A DNA stretch of 64,000 nt. It comes from Ectothiorhodospiraceae bacterium. GTDB taxonomy: Bacteria > Pseudomonadota > Gammaproteobacteria > Nitrococcales > Aquisalimonadaceae. Of the stretch, positions 9,758 to 19,875 are shown piece after piece. The notes below the pieces were generated by a model. It was not told where the DNA came from, did not search any database, and worked only from the letters and a program-made list of their open reading frames with translations. Each line of letters begins with the position of its first letter. The stretch's first letter is position 1. Where the stretch lies: assembly GCA_003565775.1 (NCBI GenBank), contig PXAT01000085.1, forward strand, positions 1 through 64,000, written 5' to 3'. The translations under genes and the position numbers were made by a program.

Positions 9758-10130
9758 ACGGACACGGCCGATTGTCTATTTCGATGGTGGCTGTCCGGTT
9801 TGTCGCCGCGAGATCGGTTTTTATCAACGTCTGGATCGCGACCATGCCATTGACTGGCGCGATATCGTCGCCGAGCCTCGAGCACTGGAGGGCAGCGGCC
9901 TGTCCTGGGAAAGCGCCATGCGACGGTTCCATGCACGCGACCCGGAAGGCCGCCTGCGGACCGGTGTTGATGCTTTCGCGATGGTCTGGGAGCATCTGCC
10001 TTACTGGCGGTATCTGGCGAAGACGGTACGCTGCCTGCGCCTGATCGGGCCGCTGGAGCGTCTCTACGCCTGGTATGCTGATCGTCGTTTCCGGCGTCGT
10101 TGCTCGGATGACGTCTGCGGTCCGGACTGA
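9750..10130 (+). CDS. DCC-family thiol-disulfide oxidoreductase-like (DUF393)
   Basis: VYFDGGCPVCRREIGFYQ motif. Confidence 0.88.
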   Translation: MTERTRPIVYFDGGCPVCRREIGFYQRLDRDHAIDWRDIVAEPRALEGSGLSWESAMRRFHARDPEGRLRTGVDAFAMVWEHLPYWRYLAKTVRCLRLIGPLERLYAWYADRRFRRRCSDDVCGPD

Positions 10131-10161
10131 GCCGGACCGCAGCTTGCAGACGTGACGCCGG

Positions 10162-10599
10162 CTAGTTCGTGAACAGCCGGGTGTCGGGTCGGCCCATGAT
10201 GTCCGCGATGGTATCCGGCCGTGCGATGCCGACACCTTCCCGCAGATCGGCCTCGGTGACCTCCCGGTTGGGCAGGAAGATGGCGCAGACGTCGACGCTG
10301 ACGCCCGCCTGCATAAGCGCTCCCAGCATGTCGCGGGGCGAGGCGTCGGCTGGTTGCACCACCGTCGATCCGGTGTCCGAATCCTGCAGAGCCATCTCGG
10401 CTGCCGTATCGCACAGCAGGACCTGAGCCGACCCGCCGGCCTGGACATGGTGACGGGTCAGTATCAGGGCCATGGCCTGGCTGTCGTTGGAAGCAGAGGT
10501 GACGATGGACAGCAGGTGCGGCTTGTCCTGATCGGCTGCGGCCGTGCTGCCGAAGGTCAGGAATGCCGCAGTGATGAGGCTGGTCAGTATCGATCGCAT
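10162..10599 (-). CDS. DsrE family-like exported protein
   Basis: Signal peptide MRSILTSLITAAFLTFGSTAAA; LLSIVTSASNDSQAMALILTRHHVQAGGSAQVLLCDTAAEMAL. Confidence 0.75.
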   Translation of the reverse strand: MRSILTSLITAAFLTFGSTAAADQDKPHLLSIVTSASNDSQAMALILTRHHVQAGGSAQVLLCDTAAEMALQDSDTGSTVVQPADASPRDMLGALMQAGVSVDVCAIFLPNREVTEADLREGVGIARPDTIADIMGRPDTRLFTN

Positions 10600-10630
10600 T
10601 GGTTCAATCTCCTTGTCCTGTTGACGTTTC

Positions 10631-10875
10631 TCAAGGAAGCGCTGACTTATTCGCACGCCTGTGTTGGAGTCCGCATTTTCTCCGAGGCAAGGCGCGCTGC
10701 GCAGCGCCGCAGTCGGGGAAAATGCGGCCCAACCCGAAGGGCCCGGCCGGTTTTGGCCCCTGGCGGCGTTGCGCCACCGGCCCGGTAGACTCACTACCGG
10801 ACCGGCACCGCGCCTTGTCAGCTGACCAAAACCGGTCCCGGGCGCAGACGTGGGAATAAATCAGCGCTTCCTTAA
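10631..10875. repeat. Full-length terminal-inverted-repeat element (family copy E2, inverted relative to E1)
   Basis: tcaaggaagcgctgacttattcgcacgcctg ... cgtgggaataaatcagcgcttccttaa; internal modules match E1 on the opposite strand. Confidence 0.85.
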
Positions 10876-11058
10876 CGCGCAGCTGCTGAACCCCAGCGGG
10901 GCATAGGCGGGGCACCAGCCGATCATGGCTGTGGCCAGGGGGATGAGTCCGAGCCAGCCCCAGGCACTCTGAGGGCCGACTACCGCCAGACTCAGCAAAG
11001 CCAGTCCGACAGCGGCACGGATCGAGCGGTCGAGAGTTCCCATGTTGCGTTGAAACAT
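10861..11058 (-). CDS. YgaP-like/DUF2892 transmembrane protein
   Basis: MFQRNMGTLDRSIRAAVGLALLSLAVVGPQSAWGWLGLIPLATAMIGWCPAYAPLGFSSC; last codons ALRKR* lie in the repeat arm. Confidence 0.8.
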   Translation of the reverse strand: MFQRNMGTLDRSIRAAVGLALLSLAVVGPQSAWGWLGLIPLATAMIGWCPAYAPLGFSSCALRKR

Positions 11059-11209
11059 GCCGTTCTCCTTAGTCCTGTGCAGTTCGGTGACGGTCCAAGT
11101 CAACGCCATTGTGCTGTTCCCGTCAGTGACAAGGTCACAGAGCGGGTCGAGAGACCGGCTATGATGCAGGTCGGACGTATCGCATCGCGGACGCGGAGAG
11201 CATGTACCG

Positions 11210-11872
11210 ATGACCCTGACGGATTCCCGCCATCCCCTGTTGTCGGTATTGACGCCGGCGCTCCGCCAGTGGGCCCTGGATCAGGCGCCCATGGTGCAAC
11301 TGGCCGCAGGGCAGCAGGTGTTTCGGCCCGGAGAACAGTGTCTGGGGTTGCCTCTGGTTGTCGAGGGCAGTGTCAGGGTGCAGATGACCGGCTGCAGCGG
11401 CAACGAGATTGTGCTCTACCGAATTGGCAATGCCGATGTCTGCACCTTGTCGATCGGTTGCCTGATGGCCGTGCATGCCTATCGTGCCGAGGCGGTTGTC
11501 GAGGAGCCCACCAGCGCCCTGATGCTCTCGGCGGCCCTGTTCGATCAACTGATGGCGTCGTCCGCGGCGTTTCGACGCGAGGTGATGGCAGCCTACGGCC
11601 GTCGTCTCGACCGCCTGATGCTGGTCATCGAGGAGGTCGCCTTCAAGCGCCTGGATAGCCGCCTCGCCAAATGGCTGACGGAGCGCGCCGGGCAGAGTCC
11701 GCTGGCGGTGACACATCAGGCGGTGGCGGTGGAGCTGGGCACCGCGCGCGAGGTGATCAGTCGCCTGCTCAAGGACTTCGAGAATGCGGGTCTGGTTGCC
11801 CTGGCCCGTGGTTCGATCCACGTCGTCAATGCGGATCAGCTGCGACGGATCGCGCAGCGCGACGAGCATTGA
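11210..11872 (+). CDS. Crp/Fnr family transcriptional regulator
   Basis: cNMP-binding-like domain plus C-terminal HTH VAVELGTAREVISRLLKDFENAGLVALARGSIHV. Confidence 0.88.
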   Translation: MTLTDSRHPLLSVLTPALRQWALDQAPMVQLAAGQQVFRPGEQCLGLPLVVEGSVRVQMTGCSGNEIVLYRIGNADVCTLSIGCLMAVHAYRAEAVVEEPTSALMLSAALFDQLMASSAAFRREVMAAYGRRLDRLMLVIEEVAFKRLDSRLAKWLTERAGQSPLAVTHQAVAVELGTAREVISRLLKDFENAGLVALARGSIHVVNADQLRRIAQRDEH

Positions 11873-11879
11873 GCGGGAA

Positions 11880-13325
11880 TCAGCTCAGCGCAAACAGCGC
11901 GACGCCCAGCAGGATCACCCCGGCTGTTGCGAGGCAGGCCTTGAGCACGCGGCCCGTGCTGCCGCGGCGGTTGCCCAGCGTGTAGCGGAAGCGTTCGGAG
12001 ATGACCTGCTCCGGGGGTACGCCGAATTCGTTCAGCAGGGTGTCCTCCACGGCATCGATCATCGCCGCGGGTCCGCATATGTAGTAGACGGCATGCTGCC
12101 GTTCCTGTTCCGGGATACAGCGGCGCAGCAGCGCGGCATCCGGAACACCATGCTCGCCCTCCCAGTTCGCCGGCGGCTCGGCCAGGACCTGATGTACCTG
12201 CGCGGTTGACGCGGCAGCCAGTGATGCCAGTTCCTCGCGATAGAGGATCTGGCTCTCCCTGCGGTTGCCCTGGATGATCCGCAGGCGCCGTGAAACTCCG
12301 CGACCGACGATATCCCGCACCAGCCCCATCAGCGGTGCCATGCCGACGCCGCCGCCGATCAGGATCAGTGGCCGCACATCACCCCGTTGCAGGGTGAAAT
12401 TCCCGTATGGACCGTCCAGATAGACCCGACTACCCAGCGGGATATCGCCGATGCCGTTGGTAAAGTCGCCGGCCTGTTTGATGGTGAAGCGGATCGTCGG
12501 CCATTCGGCCGGCGCCGAACTGATCGAGAACGGGTGCTCTGTCAGCCGGAACAGGGGCCGTCGGAAACGGAGCCAGGCGAACTGGCCGGCCCGATACGGA
12601 AACGGCGTTCCCGGATGTCCGGCGTCGATGTCCGGCTCCAGTTCCATTGTCCATGTGCGGTCCGCGGCCTTGCGCAGCGCCGCGATCCGGTAAGGGCGGC
12701 TCCTCTGCCGCAGCGGGGTCAGCAAATGCACGTTCAGCAGCGCGAGGACGGCAATGGCGACGGCGGCGATCCAGACGCCGGCAAGCAGCGGGTCGCTGCT
12801 GTAGCGGCCGGCTTCCAGCGAATGGTGCAGGCCGAACGCCGCGATCAGAAGGGCGCCGATACCATGGCTGGCGCGCCAGGTTTCATAGCGGATGCCGAGA
12901 TCGTCACGAACCGCGGCGGTGAACACGAGGATCAACAGCAGGAACCAGGCAACCCAGCCGGACAGGCCGGGCCACAGGGTGAGTTTCAACCAGGTGGCGC
13001 GGTCCGGGTCGAGAGGTCGCTCGACCCCCATGGGCAACGTGTAGAGAAAGGGATGTAACACCAGGAAAAGCACCAGCAGCCAGGCCATGAGCTGGTGGAA
13101 TTGCATGACACGGTCCATGCCGATGCTGGCGGAAACGGCCTTGAAGCGACCCGACACCAGGAACTCCATCAGCAACATGGCGAAACCCGCCAGGGCCAGG
13201 CCACTTGCCAGGTCATCCATGAAGGGGCGCGAAGGAAGTCCCTGTGCTCGCGCCAGAAGCAATGGCAGCAGCGCCAGAAGGGCATAGCTGCTCAGCAGGA
13301 GCGTGCATAGCCGTCGCATGGTCAT
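11880..13325 (-). CDS. Ferric reductase-like transmembrane / FAD-NAD(P) oxidoreductase
   Basis: Multi-TM N-terminus plus RLTEHPFSISSAPAEWPTIRFTIKQAGDFT and YYICGPAAMIDAVEDTL flavoreductase motifs. Confidence 0.88.
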   Translation of the reverse strand: MTMRRLCTLLLSSYALLALLPLLLARAQGLPSRPFMDDLASGLALAGFAMLLMEFLVSGRFKAVSASIGMDRVMQFHQLMAWLLVLFLVLHPFLYTLPMGVERPLDPDRATWLKLTLWPGLSGWVAWFLLLILVFTAAVRDDLGIRYETWRASHGIGALLIAAFGLHHSLEAGRYSSDPLLAGVWIAAVAIAVLALLNVHLLTPLRQRSRPYRIAALRKAADRTWTMELEPDIDAGHPGTPFPYRAGQFAWLRFRRPLFRLTEHPFSISSAPAEWPTIRFTIKQAGDFTNGIGDIPLGSRVYLDGPYGNFTLQRGDVRPLILIGGGVGMAPLMGLVRDIVGRGVSRRLRIIQGNRRESQILYREELASLAAASTAQVHQVLAEPPANWEGEHGVPDAALLRRCIPEQERQHAVYYICGPAAMIDAVEDTLLNEFGVPPEQVISERFRYTLGNRRGSTGRVLKACLATAGVILLGVALFALS

Positions 13326-13624
13326 GAGTGACGCTCCATGGTTGTTTCTCCCGAATCGCAAAACTTTCCGATCCGCATCCGGCTGACGGCATCGGCGGGA
13401 TGTCGGAAATTGCGATCCGTTCGCCGGTACCTCGCGTCCGGGCCTGCGACGATTGCCGGATGTTTTCTCCGTTCTCGTCATTCAGGGTAGCCGGTGCCAT
13501 TGCCTGCGCGAATCCCTGGCATCCCCGAGCCTGTCGTCATTCTGCGACAATCTCTGCTTATGATGGCACGGATTTCGCCGATCAGACAGAACAGGCAGGC
13601 CGGTAGTCGCCCGGCATACTGGAG

Positions 13625-14932
13625 GTGCTTGTGTCCCGGATTGACCCGCTGAACGATGCGGAAACCCGTGCGCTGATGAGGGCTCTGTGGCGCGATGCCG
13701 CAGCGCGATGCATGCTGCTGCGGCCTCGGCCGGACCATGGTCTGCAATGTCTGTCGATCAGCCCGGCCATGCGCGCCTCCCTGGGCCTCGCCGGCAGCGA
13801 GATCGCGGACGTCGATCTCGGCCACCTCCTGAGTGCGGCCGGACGACAGCAGCTGGATGACGTCATCAGGCAGGCCGAGCCCTTCGGGCACAGCGGGGCT
13901 CTCGTATTGCAGTTGCCGTTGGCGCAAGGGCTTGCGCGGACGGCCATCGACGTACGGCTCTCCAGCATGCCCGAAACAGGCGGGCTGATTCTGCTCAGCA
14001 TGACCGACAGCAGCAGTGAACCGTTACCTCGCGTGCTCGCCGACATTGATCTGCAGTTACCGGGTTTCGTCTACGACATGGAGCTGCTACCCGGCGGCGG
14101 TTTTCGCTTCCGCTTCGTGTCCAGGGGGGTCGAGGTTCTTCTCGGTCTGGCACCGGACGAGATGACGGTGGATGCCGCTCGTCTGCTGGACCGGTTCGAT
14201 GCCGATGATCGGGACGCCTTCCTGGCTCTGGTCACGAATCAGGCCGATGACCTGAAGCCAGCGAATGCCTGCTTCCGCATGCACCATCCCGGCCATGGGG
14301 GAAGTGCCTGGATCGAGTTTCGGGATCGTGTCCGTCAGTTGCCGGATGGCACCGTGCGCCGGGTCGGATACGCCAGTGACGTCACTCTGCGCATGGAACT
14401 GCAGACCAGACAGCGACAGCTTGCGCATTACGATCCGGTGACCGCGCTGCCGAACCGTCGGCTTTTCCTCGAGTTGCTTCAGCATGCCCTGGAACTGGCG
14501 GAACGCGAGCGGCAAGCAGTGCCCTTGTTGGTTCTCGACCTTGATCATTTCGCCAGCGTCAACGACAGTTACGGCCGCGAGGCCGTCGACGAGCTGCTGC
14601 GGGAGGCGGCGCGTCGCATGGTGACCGCGTTGCGGGCCTCGGATGTGATCGGTCGTGTCGGGCCCGATGATTTCGCTGTTCTCCTGCCCACCACCGAGTC
14701 GCGGTCCGCGGCCATTCTAGTCGCCAACAAGCTGCTGGCGGCGTTGCAGGAGCCGATGCGGCTGTCGGCAGCCGGCACCGTACATCTGTCGGCCAGCATC
14801 GGCATCGCCTGGTTTCCCGATGATGCGACCGGTTTGACCGAGTTGCTGCGTCGCGCCGGAGTGGCCAGGGACCGGGCCGGGCGCGTGCGCGACACGGTCG
14901 TCTGTTACAACGACAAGGGGCTTGATCACTGA
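13625..14932 (+). CDS. PAS-like/GGDEF domain protein with degenerate GGDEF (GPDDF)
   Basis: HYDPVTALPNRRLFLELLQ ... RVGPDDFAVLLPTTES ... LSASIGIAWFPDD. Confidence 0.88.
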   Translation: MLVSRIDPLNDAETRALMRALWRDAAARCMLLRPRPDHGLQCLSISPAMRASLGLAGSEIADVDLGHLLSAAGRQQLDDVIRQAEPFGHSGALVLQLPLAQGLARTAIDVRLSSMPETGGLILLSMTDSSSEPLPRVLADIDLQLPGFVYDMELLPGGGFRFRFVSRGVEVLLGLAPDEMTVDAARLLDRFDADDRDAFLALVTNQADDLKPANACFRMHHPGHGGSAWIEFRDRVRQLPDGTVRRVGYASDVTLRMELQTRQRQLAHYDPVTALPNRRLFLELLQHALELAERERQAVPLLVLDLDHFASVNDSYGREAVDELLREAARRMVTALRASDVIGRVGPDDFAVLLPTTESRSAAILVANKLLAALQEPMRLSAAGTVHLSASIGIAWFPDDATGLTELLRRAGVARDRAGRVRDTVVCYNDKGLDH

Positions 14933-16640
14933 GATGGGCGTCGAATCGAAAGCGCGTGAAATGATCAACGCGGATCCGTTCTATGGTCAGGCGGAGCGCG
15001 GTCTGCTCAAGGGCATGAATCCGGGAGTGGCGATTATTTCCATGCTGGTGGTGCTGTCCGCGGTGGTGGCCGGCGGCGCATACACCGATGCCAGCGCGCG
15101 GGCGGTGGCCGGCGCGCGCGGATTTCTGACGCCTTTTCTCGAATGGTACTACGTGCTGCTGGTGGGGTTCCTCCTGTTCTTCATGGCCTGGCTCGGGACC
15201 GGACGATACAAGAACGTGCGTCTCGGGGGCGATGACGAGCGCCCCGAATTCACCTATTTCTCCTGGATCAGCATGCTGTTCGCAGCCGGCACCGGCGTCG
15301 GCATTCTGTTCTGGGCCGTGGCACAGCCGATCCTGCAGTTTCAGTCCAATCCGTTCGTCGAGGAGGGGATGACCGCGGAAGCGGCGACTGTCGCCATGCG
15401 GTTGAGCTTCTTTCACTGGGGTCTGAACGGCTGGGCCATTTTTTCGTTTGTCGGCCTGGTGCTGGCCTACTTCGCTTTCCGGCACGGCCTGCCGCTGACC
15501 ATCCGTTCTGCGCTGTTTCCGTTTCTTGGCGAGCGTTTCCAGGGGCGCTGGGGTGACTGTGTCGATGTTCTGGCCGTTTTCGGCACGGTATTCGGAGTCG
15601 CGACCACCCTGGGCCTCGGTGTGCAGCAGATGAACGCCGGACTGGGTCATGTGTTCGGCATCGAGACCTCGGTGACGCTGCAGTTGACGGTCACCGCGGT
15701 CATCATGGGCATTGCGACCCTCTCGGTGATGTCCGGCGTGCAGCGTGGCGTCCGCCTGCTGTCCGAGTTCAACGTCTGGCTGAGCATCGCGGTGGTGCTG
15801 TTTCTGCTGCTGTTCGGCCCGACCCAGTACCTGATCGGTCTGACCATCGAGGCCACCGGCGATTACATCCAGAACCTGCTGGCGATGACGTTCCATACCA
15901 ATGTCACGCGCGGCAGCGACTGGCAGGCTGAATGGACGGTGTTCTTCTGGGGGTGGTGGCTGGCCTGGTCGCCGTTCGTCGGCATGTTCATCGCGCGGGT
16001 TTCACGCGGGCGGACCTTTCGCGAGTTCGTCATGGGCGTGCTGCTGGTACCGACCGGGATCACGATTCTCTGGATCGGTCTGCTGGGCGGGACCGCGCTG
16101 CATCATGAGCTGTTCGGCGATGGCGGTATCGTCGACGCGGTGTCCGTGGACGAGGCGGTGGCCCTGTTCGTGACCATCGAAGCGCTGGATATCGGCGTGC
16201 TGGCAGGCGTCGCCAGCGGCGCCATGATCGTGCTGATTGCGACCTATCTGATCACGTCGGCCAATGCCGGCACGCTGGTCATTACCACGATCCTCGCCGG
16301 CGGTGATCCCGAACCGCCGACCCCGCACCGGCTCCTCTGGGGCGTGATCCTGGCCCTGCTCACCGGAACCTTGCTGCTTGCCGGCGGGCTGGAGACCCTG
16401 CAGAACGCGGTCATCACGGCTGCCTTGCCGTTTTCGCTGGTCGTGGTGCTGATGATCGGTGGCTTGCTGCGTGCCCTGCACGGCGAGCGTTTCGCCGCCC
16501 GTCGGGGGCAGCGTTCGGCGCTGCCGCACGAGCCCTGGGTTGAATCCGGCAGCACCGGGGAGGAGGCGACGGACCAGCTGGAAATCAATCCGGTCATGCA
16601 GGGGGATGGCGAGCATGAGGCGGCGGAGGATCGCACCTGA
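14922..16640 (+). CDS. BCCT family (choline/glycine betaine-type) transporter
   Basis: GTGVGILFWAVAQPILQF, FFHWGLNGWAIF, FFWGWWLAWSPFVGMFIARVSRGRTFREF signatures; overlaps the GGDEF gene stop. Confidence 0.95.
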   Translation: MITEMGVESKAREMINADPFYGQAERGLLKGMNPGVAIISMLVVLSAVVAGGAYTDASARAVAGARGFLTPFLEWYYVLLVGFLLFFMAWLGTGRYKNVRLGGDDERPEFTYFSWISMLFAAGTGVGILFWAVAQPILQFQSNPFVEEGMTAEAATVAMRLSFFHWGLNGWAIFSFVGLVLAYFAFRHGLPLTIRSALFPFLGERFQGRWGDCVDVLAVFGTVFGVATTLGLGVQQMNAGLGHVFGIETSVTLQLTVTAVIMGIATLSVMSGVQRGVRLLSEFNVWLSIAVVLFLLLFGPTQYLIGLTIEATGDYIQNLLAMTFHTNVTRGSDWQAEWTVFFWGWWLAWSPFVGMFIARVSRGRTFREFVMGVLLVPTGITILWIGLLGGTALHHELFGDGGIVDAVSVDEAVALFVTIEALDIGVLAGVASGAMIVLIATYLITSANAGTLVITTILAGGDPEPPTPHRLLWGVILALLTGTLLLAGGLETLQNAVITAALPFSLVVVLMIGGLLRALHGERFAARRGQRSALPHEPWVESGSTGEEATDQLEINPVMQGDGEHEAAEDRT

Positions 16641-16690
16641 AAGCTGCCGCTGAATACCGGCATTTTTCCGGGATTAAGGCTCGCCGCGCC

Positions 16691-16719
16691 GCGGTCCTGC
16701 CGGATTCAGGCAGGACCGC
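16691..16719. terminator. Stem-loop between convergent genes (11-bp stem)
   Basis: gcggtcctgcc ggattca ggcaggaccgc; no strong U tract. Confidence 0.5.
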
Positions 16720-16775
16720 GAAGCAATCTTGAAAAGCCGGTTTCAGCTTCGGCCCATGAGTGGATCAGAGCGTCC

Positions 16776-17840
16776 CTACACCGTGATGCTCGGCCGTTCC
16801 GGCGTGGCCGAAGGCCTTGCAAAAAGGTAGCCCTGCACGAGGTCCACCTGCCGCTCGCGCAGCCAGTCCCAGTCTTCCCGGGTTTCGATACCCTCGGCAA
16901 TCAGCTTCACGTCGAGATCGTGCGCCATGTCGATCAGGCGCGAGGTGATCGAGGCCAGGTAACGGCTGCCCGAGACGCCGTCGATCATCTCGCGGTCCAG
17001 CTTGACGAAATCCGGCCGGATGCTCTGCATCAGATTCAGCGAACTGTAACCGGCCCCGAGGTCGTCCAGCGCGACCCGAAAACCCTGTCGGCGGTACTCG
17101 GCGAGAATCGCCTTGAGGTGGCCGGTATCGCTGATGTGGTCCGTCTCCACCACTTCGAACACGTATCTGTCCGGCGATGTGCCGAGGGCGTTGACCGCAT
17201 CGAATGTCGTCTTCAGGCAGAAGGTCGGGTCGTAGACCGAAGTCGGGTTGAAGTTGATGAAAAGGTTCTCGTGAATACCGGCGGCATGACCCTGTCGGAT
17301 CGCCGCTACGCGGGCTGCGCGGTCCAGGTGGAACATCAGGTCCGCCGAGCGCGCCGCGCCGAACAGCGCGTTCGGCTGAATCAGTTCCTTGTCCCGGCCG
17401 ATACCGCGAGCCAGTGCCTCGAACGCGAATACGTCGCTCCCGTCAGCGTGCAGGATCGGCTGGAAGTGCATTCTCAGCCGCTCTTCGGTCAGCAATTCAC
17501 TCAGCCACTCGCTCTCCTTGCGTGCCACCAGCACCCGTAACGGCGTCATGGCCGCGAGTTGACCGATCCCGAAAGCGTCGCTGGAGTTCAGCATCATTGC
17601 CGGGCAATTCGACTGTTCCGGCGACGTCATGATGCGCCCCAGATCCTCCAGCAGTTCCCGAGCCCGGTCTGTCGGCACGTCGACCGACAGCACTGCGCCC
17701 TCGACCTGTTCCACGGTCCAGCCCGCGTCCTGCAGACCGCGCGATGTGGTGGCAAGGGTATGGGCCAGCTTGGGTGCCAGGTAGAGTTTGATGTCGCCAC
17801 GAGGCAGATTGGGAACCACCTCACATCCAACACAGGGCAT
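16776..17840 (-). CDS. EAL domain phosphodiesterase
   Basis: FEALARG, NFNPTSVYDPTFCLKTT, EVVETD, VALDDLGAGYSSLNLMQSIRPDFVKLD, IAEGIET: catalytic motifs present. Confidence 0.92.
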   Translation of the reverse strand: MPCVGCEVVPNLPRGDIKLYLAPKLAHTLATTSRGLQDAGWTVEQVEGAVLSVDVPTDRARELLEDLGRIMTSPEQSNCPAMMLNSSDAFGIGQLAAMTPLRVLVARKESEWLSELLTEERLRMHFQPILHADGSDVFAFEALARGIGRDKELIQPNALFGAARSADLMFHLDRAARVAAIRQGHAAGIHENLFINFNPTSVYDPTFCLKTTFDAVNALGTSPDRYVFEVVETDHISDTGHLKAILAEYRRQGFRVALDDLGAGYSSLNLMQSIRPDFVKLDREMIDGVSGSRYLASITSRLIDMAHDLDVKLIAEGIETREDWDWLRERQVDLVQGYLFARPSATPERPSITV

Positions 17841-17975
17841 TGAAAAGATCTCCAGACGTCATTCAAGTGGGGTTAAGCGTTAAGCAGACGCGGATCCATT
17901 TTCGCGCCTGCCAGATGATCAAACCGGCATGATAACCGCTATCATTTTCGAGGGCTCGCTCGAACAGGGGACTGC

Positions 17976-18062
17976 CGTCAAGAGACCATTGATCGATTCC
18001 CGCGTCTGCGTTGGAGTCCACATTTTTTGCGAGACAAGGTTTCCTTGTTGGCAAGCTTGCAG
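17976..18062. repeat. Degenerate copy of the TIR element family
   Basis: gatcgattcccgcgtctgcgttggagtccacattttttgcgagacaaggtttcc matches E2/E7 modules. Confidence 0.6.
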
Positions 18063-18171
18063 CCGCTCCCGAGCTTCCCCTCTTCACGTCGGGACGTGAC
18101 TCGCGCCCTTTTGACGGATAGCCTGCCCCTGTCGCAGTCCCGCAACAAAACTGCCCATGGGAGGGCTCGCC

Positions 18172-19116
18172 ATGCCTCGTTTGTCTCTGGCCGCCGCCGT
18201 TTTGGCCTCCATGCTGTTATCGGCCTGCGCCGGCAATTCTGGAGCGGTGGTGTCGGATGCGCAGCGAGACACCGTCTGGGAAAGCAATAACGGCTACGTC
18301 TGGCTGGTGCCCAGCGAGCGTGACGCGGCCGCCAACGACCATCCGGTCACCCTCGATGCGGCTGATGTGGAACGCCTGCTGGCGAGCATGGTGGCCGCCA
18401 ACGCCGAGGGCCGCGGTCTGGAGGCGGCGACCGGCGCCGATCATGAAGGCCCGGTGTTCACCCGTGACATGCGCGAGCGCCTGGCGCAGCCGCTGAGCGA
18501 TGCGCTCGCGCGGGCGCGACCGAATCAGGACGTGATTCTGACCGTTCGCGGCTTTCGCGCCTTGCCCGGGTCGTCGCGGATCGGTAATACCGTGGTGAGC
18601 TCGGCCCGCGTGTTTCATCGCGACGATGCCCTGCATGTGATGGTCGGTGAGCTCAATCGGCGGATCGAGAGAGAGTTTCCGTTCCAGTACACCGGTCCGA
18701 CGGATCTTTCCCGTCGCGGCAGCGACGCCCGGTTCGGCAGCCGCACGGAGAGCGACGAGCGGCGTGGCTGGCAGTTGGTGAACGCGCCGGGCGTGAATCT
18801 GGCGCACGATAACGGCACTGCGCGATCGGATTACGTGCTGGTTGCGCTGGATGCGGATCCCGCCCGGGGGACCGAGGTTGGTGAACCTGCCCCGCCGGAA
18901 CCCGCAGCGGAGCCCCGCCCCGAACCTCCGACCGCGGCCCCCGAGGAGCCCGCAGCGGGTCCGCCGACCGAAATGCCGGCTGCCGATGAGCCGGCGACGG
19001 AGGAGTTGCCGGCGTCGCGTCGGGAGGAATTGCGGGAGCTGCGCGAGTTGTATGACGAGGGGCTCATTCCGGAATCCGTTTACCACGAGCGCGTTCGCGA
19101 GATACTGGCCCGCTGA
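18172..19116 (+). CDS. Lipoprotein with SHOCT-like C-terminal motif (paralog of 19876-20724)
   Basis: Lipobox LLSACAG; YVWLVPSERDAAANDHPV; C-terminal LRELRELYDEGLIPESVYHERVREIL. Confidence 0.75.
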   Translation: MPRLSLAAAVLASMLLSACAGNSGAVVSDAQRDTVWESNNGYVWLVPSERDAAANDHPVTLDAADVERLLASMVAANAEGRGLEAATGADHEGPVFTRDMRERLAQPLSDALARARPNQDVILTVRGFRALPGSSRIGNTVVSSARVFHRDDALHVMVGELNRRIEREFPFQYTGPTDLSRRGSDARFGSRTESDERRGWQLVNAPGVNLAHDNGTARSDYVLVALDADPARGTEVGEPAPPEPAAEPRPEPPTAAPEEPAAGPPTEMPAADEPATEELPASRREELRELRELYDEGLIPESVYHERVREILAR

Positions 19117-19177
19117 GCCTGGCGCGTACCGCCGTGACCGGGTTACCTACGCCCGAACGGTCGGGCGGTGGTCGCAT

Positions 19178-19738
19178 TCAGGAGTCTGACGGTAGCGCGA
19201 GGGCGTCCCTGTAGGTCAGCCTGGAGATGTCGGTCTGGCGCATGGACGCCTCCAGTGAGCGGCTCAGGGCATAGGCATAGACCCGGCGATAGAAACCGAG
19301 ATCTCCGCGGAAACGGGGCAGCGCGCCGCCCAGTGTTTCCGCGTTTTCCAGCTCTCGTTCGAAGCGTTGCCGACGACCGGCCAACTCGTCCTGCAGGGCG
19401 GTATCCCCGGTTGCCGCCTCACTCAGTTCGAGGGTCCAGCTCATGTCCTGATGCAGCCTGCATTCGCCGATAAACTGCCCGGCGATGCAGGGATCCCAGG
19501 CATCGGGAGGGGTCAGCGACAGGCGGAATCGGCCCTGCTTGCGATACAGCCAGTGCGGTCGACCGACGGTCGGCTGGAACGCGAAGTCACTCTCGAGGAT
19601 GAAGACCGCCGTGAACAGTTCGGTGGCCACCTGCGGTGCCGCCTTGGGCCGCGCCGCAGCGACGGCGGTATCCTGTTGCTCGATCACGGCCAGCAGCGGG
19701 GAGACGCCCTTGCCCTGAGGGTTTGCTTTCTTGCTCAT
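19178..19738 (-). CDS. DUF2452-like hypothetical protein
   Basis: MSKKANPQGKGVSPLLAVIEQQ N-terminus; conserved W/Y-rich core. Confidence 0.5.
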   Translation of the reverse strand: MSKKANPQGKGVSPLLAVIEQQDTAVAAARPKAAPQVATELFTAVFILESDFAFQPTVGRPHWLYRKQGRFRLSLTPPDAWDPCIAGQFIGECRLHQDMSWTLELSEAATGDTALQDELAGRRQRFERELENAETLGGALPRFRGDLGFYRRVYAYALSRSLEASMRQTDISRLTYRDALALPSDS

Positions 19739-19875
19739 GAGCGGGAAGACCGGCGCGCGCCGTCCGGGTTCCATTCGGCGATGCCGCCATGATCCCGCTG
19801 TAACGTCCCTGTCACATGCCGGCGGCAAGCTGCAATGCTTCAGGAAACGCTAAACACGCATGGCAGGAGCCAGTC

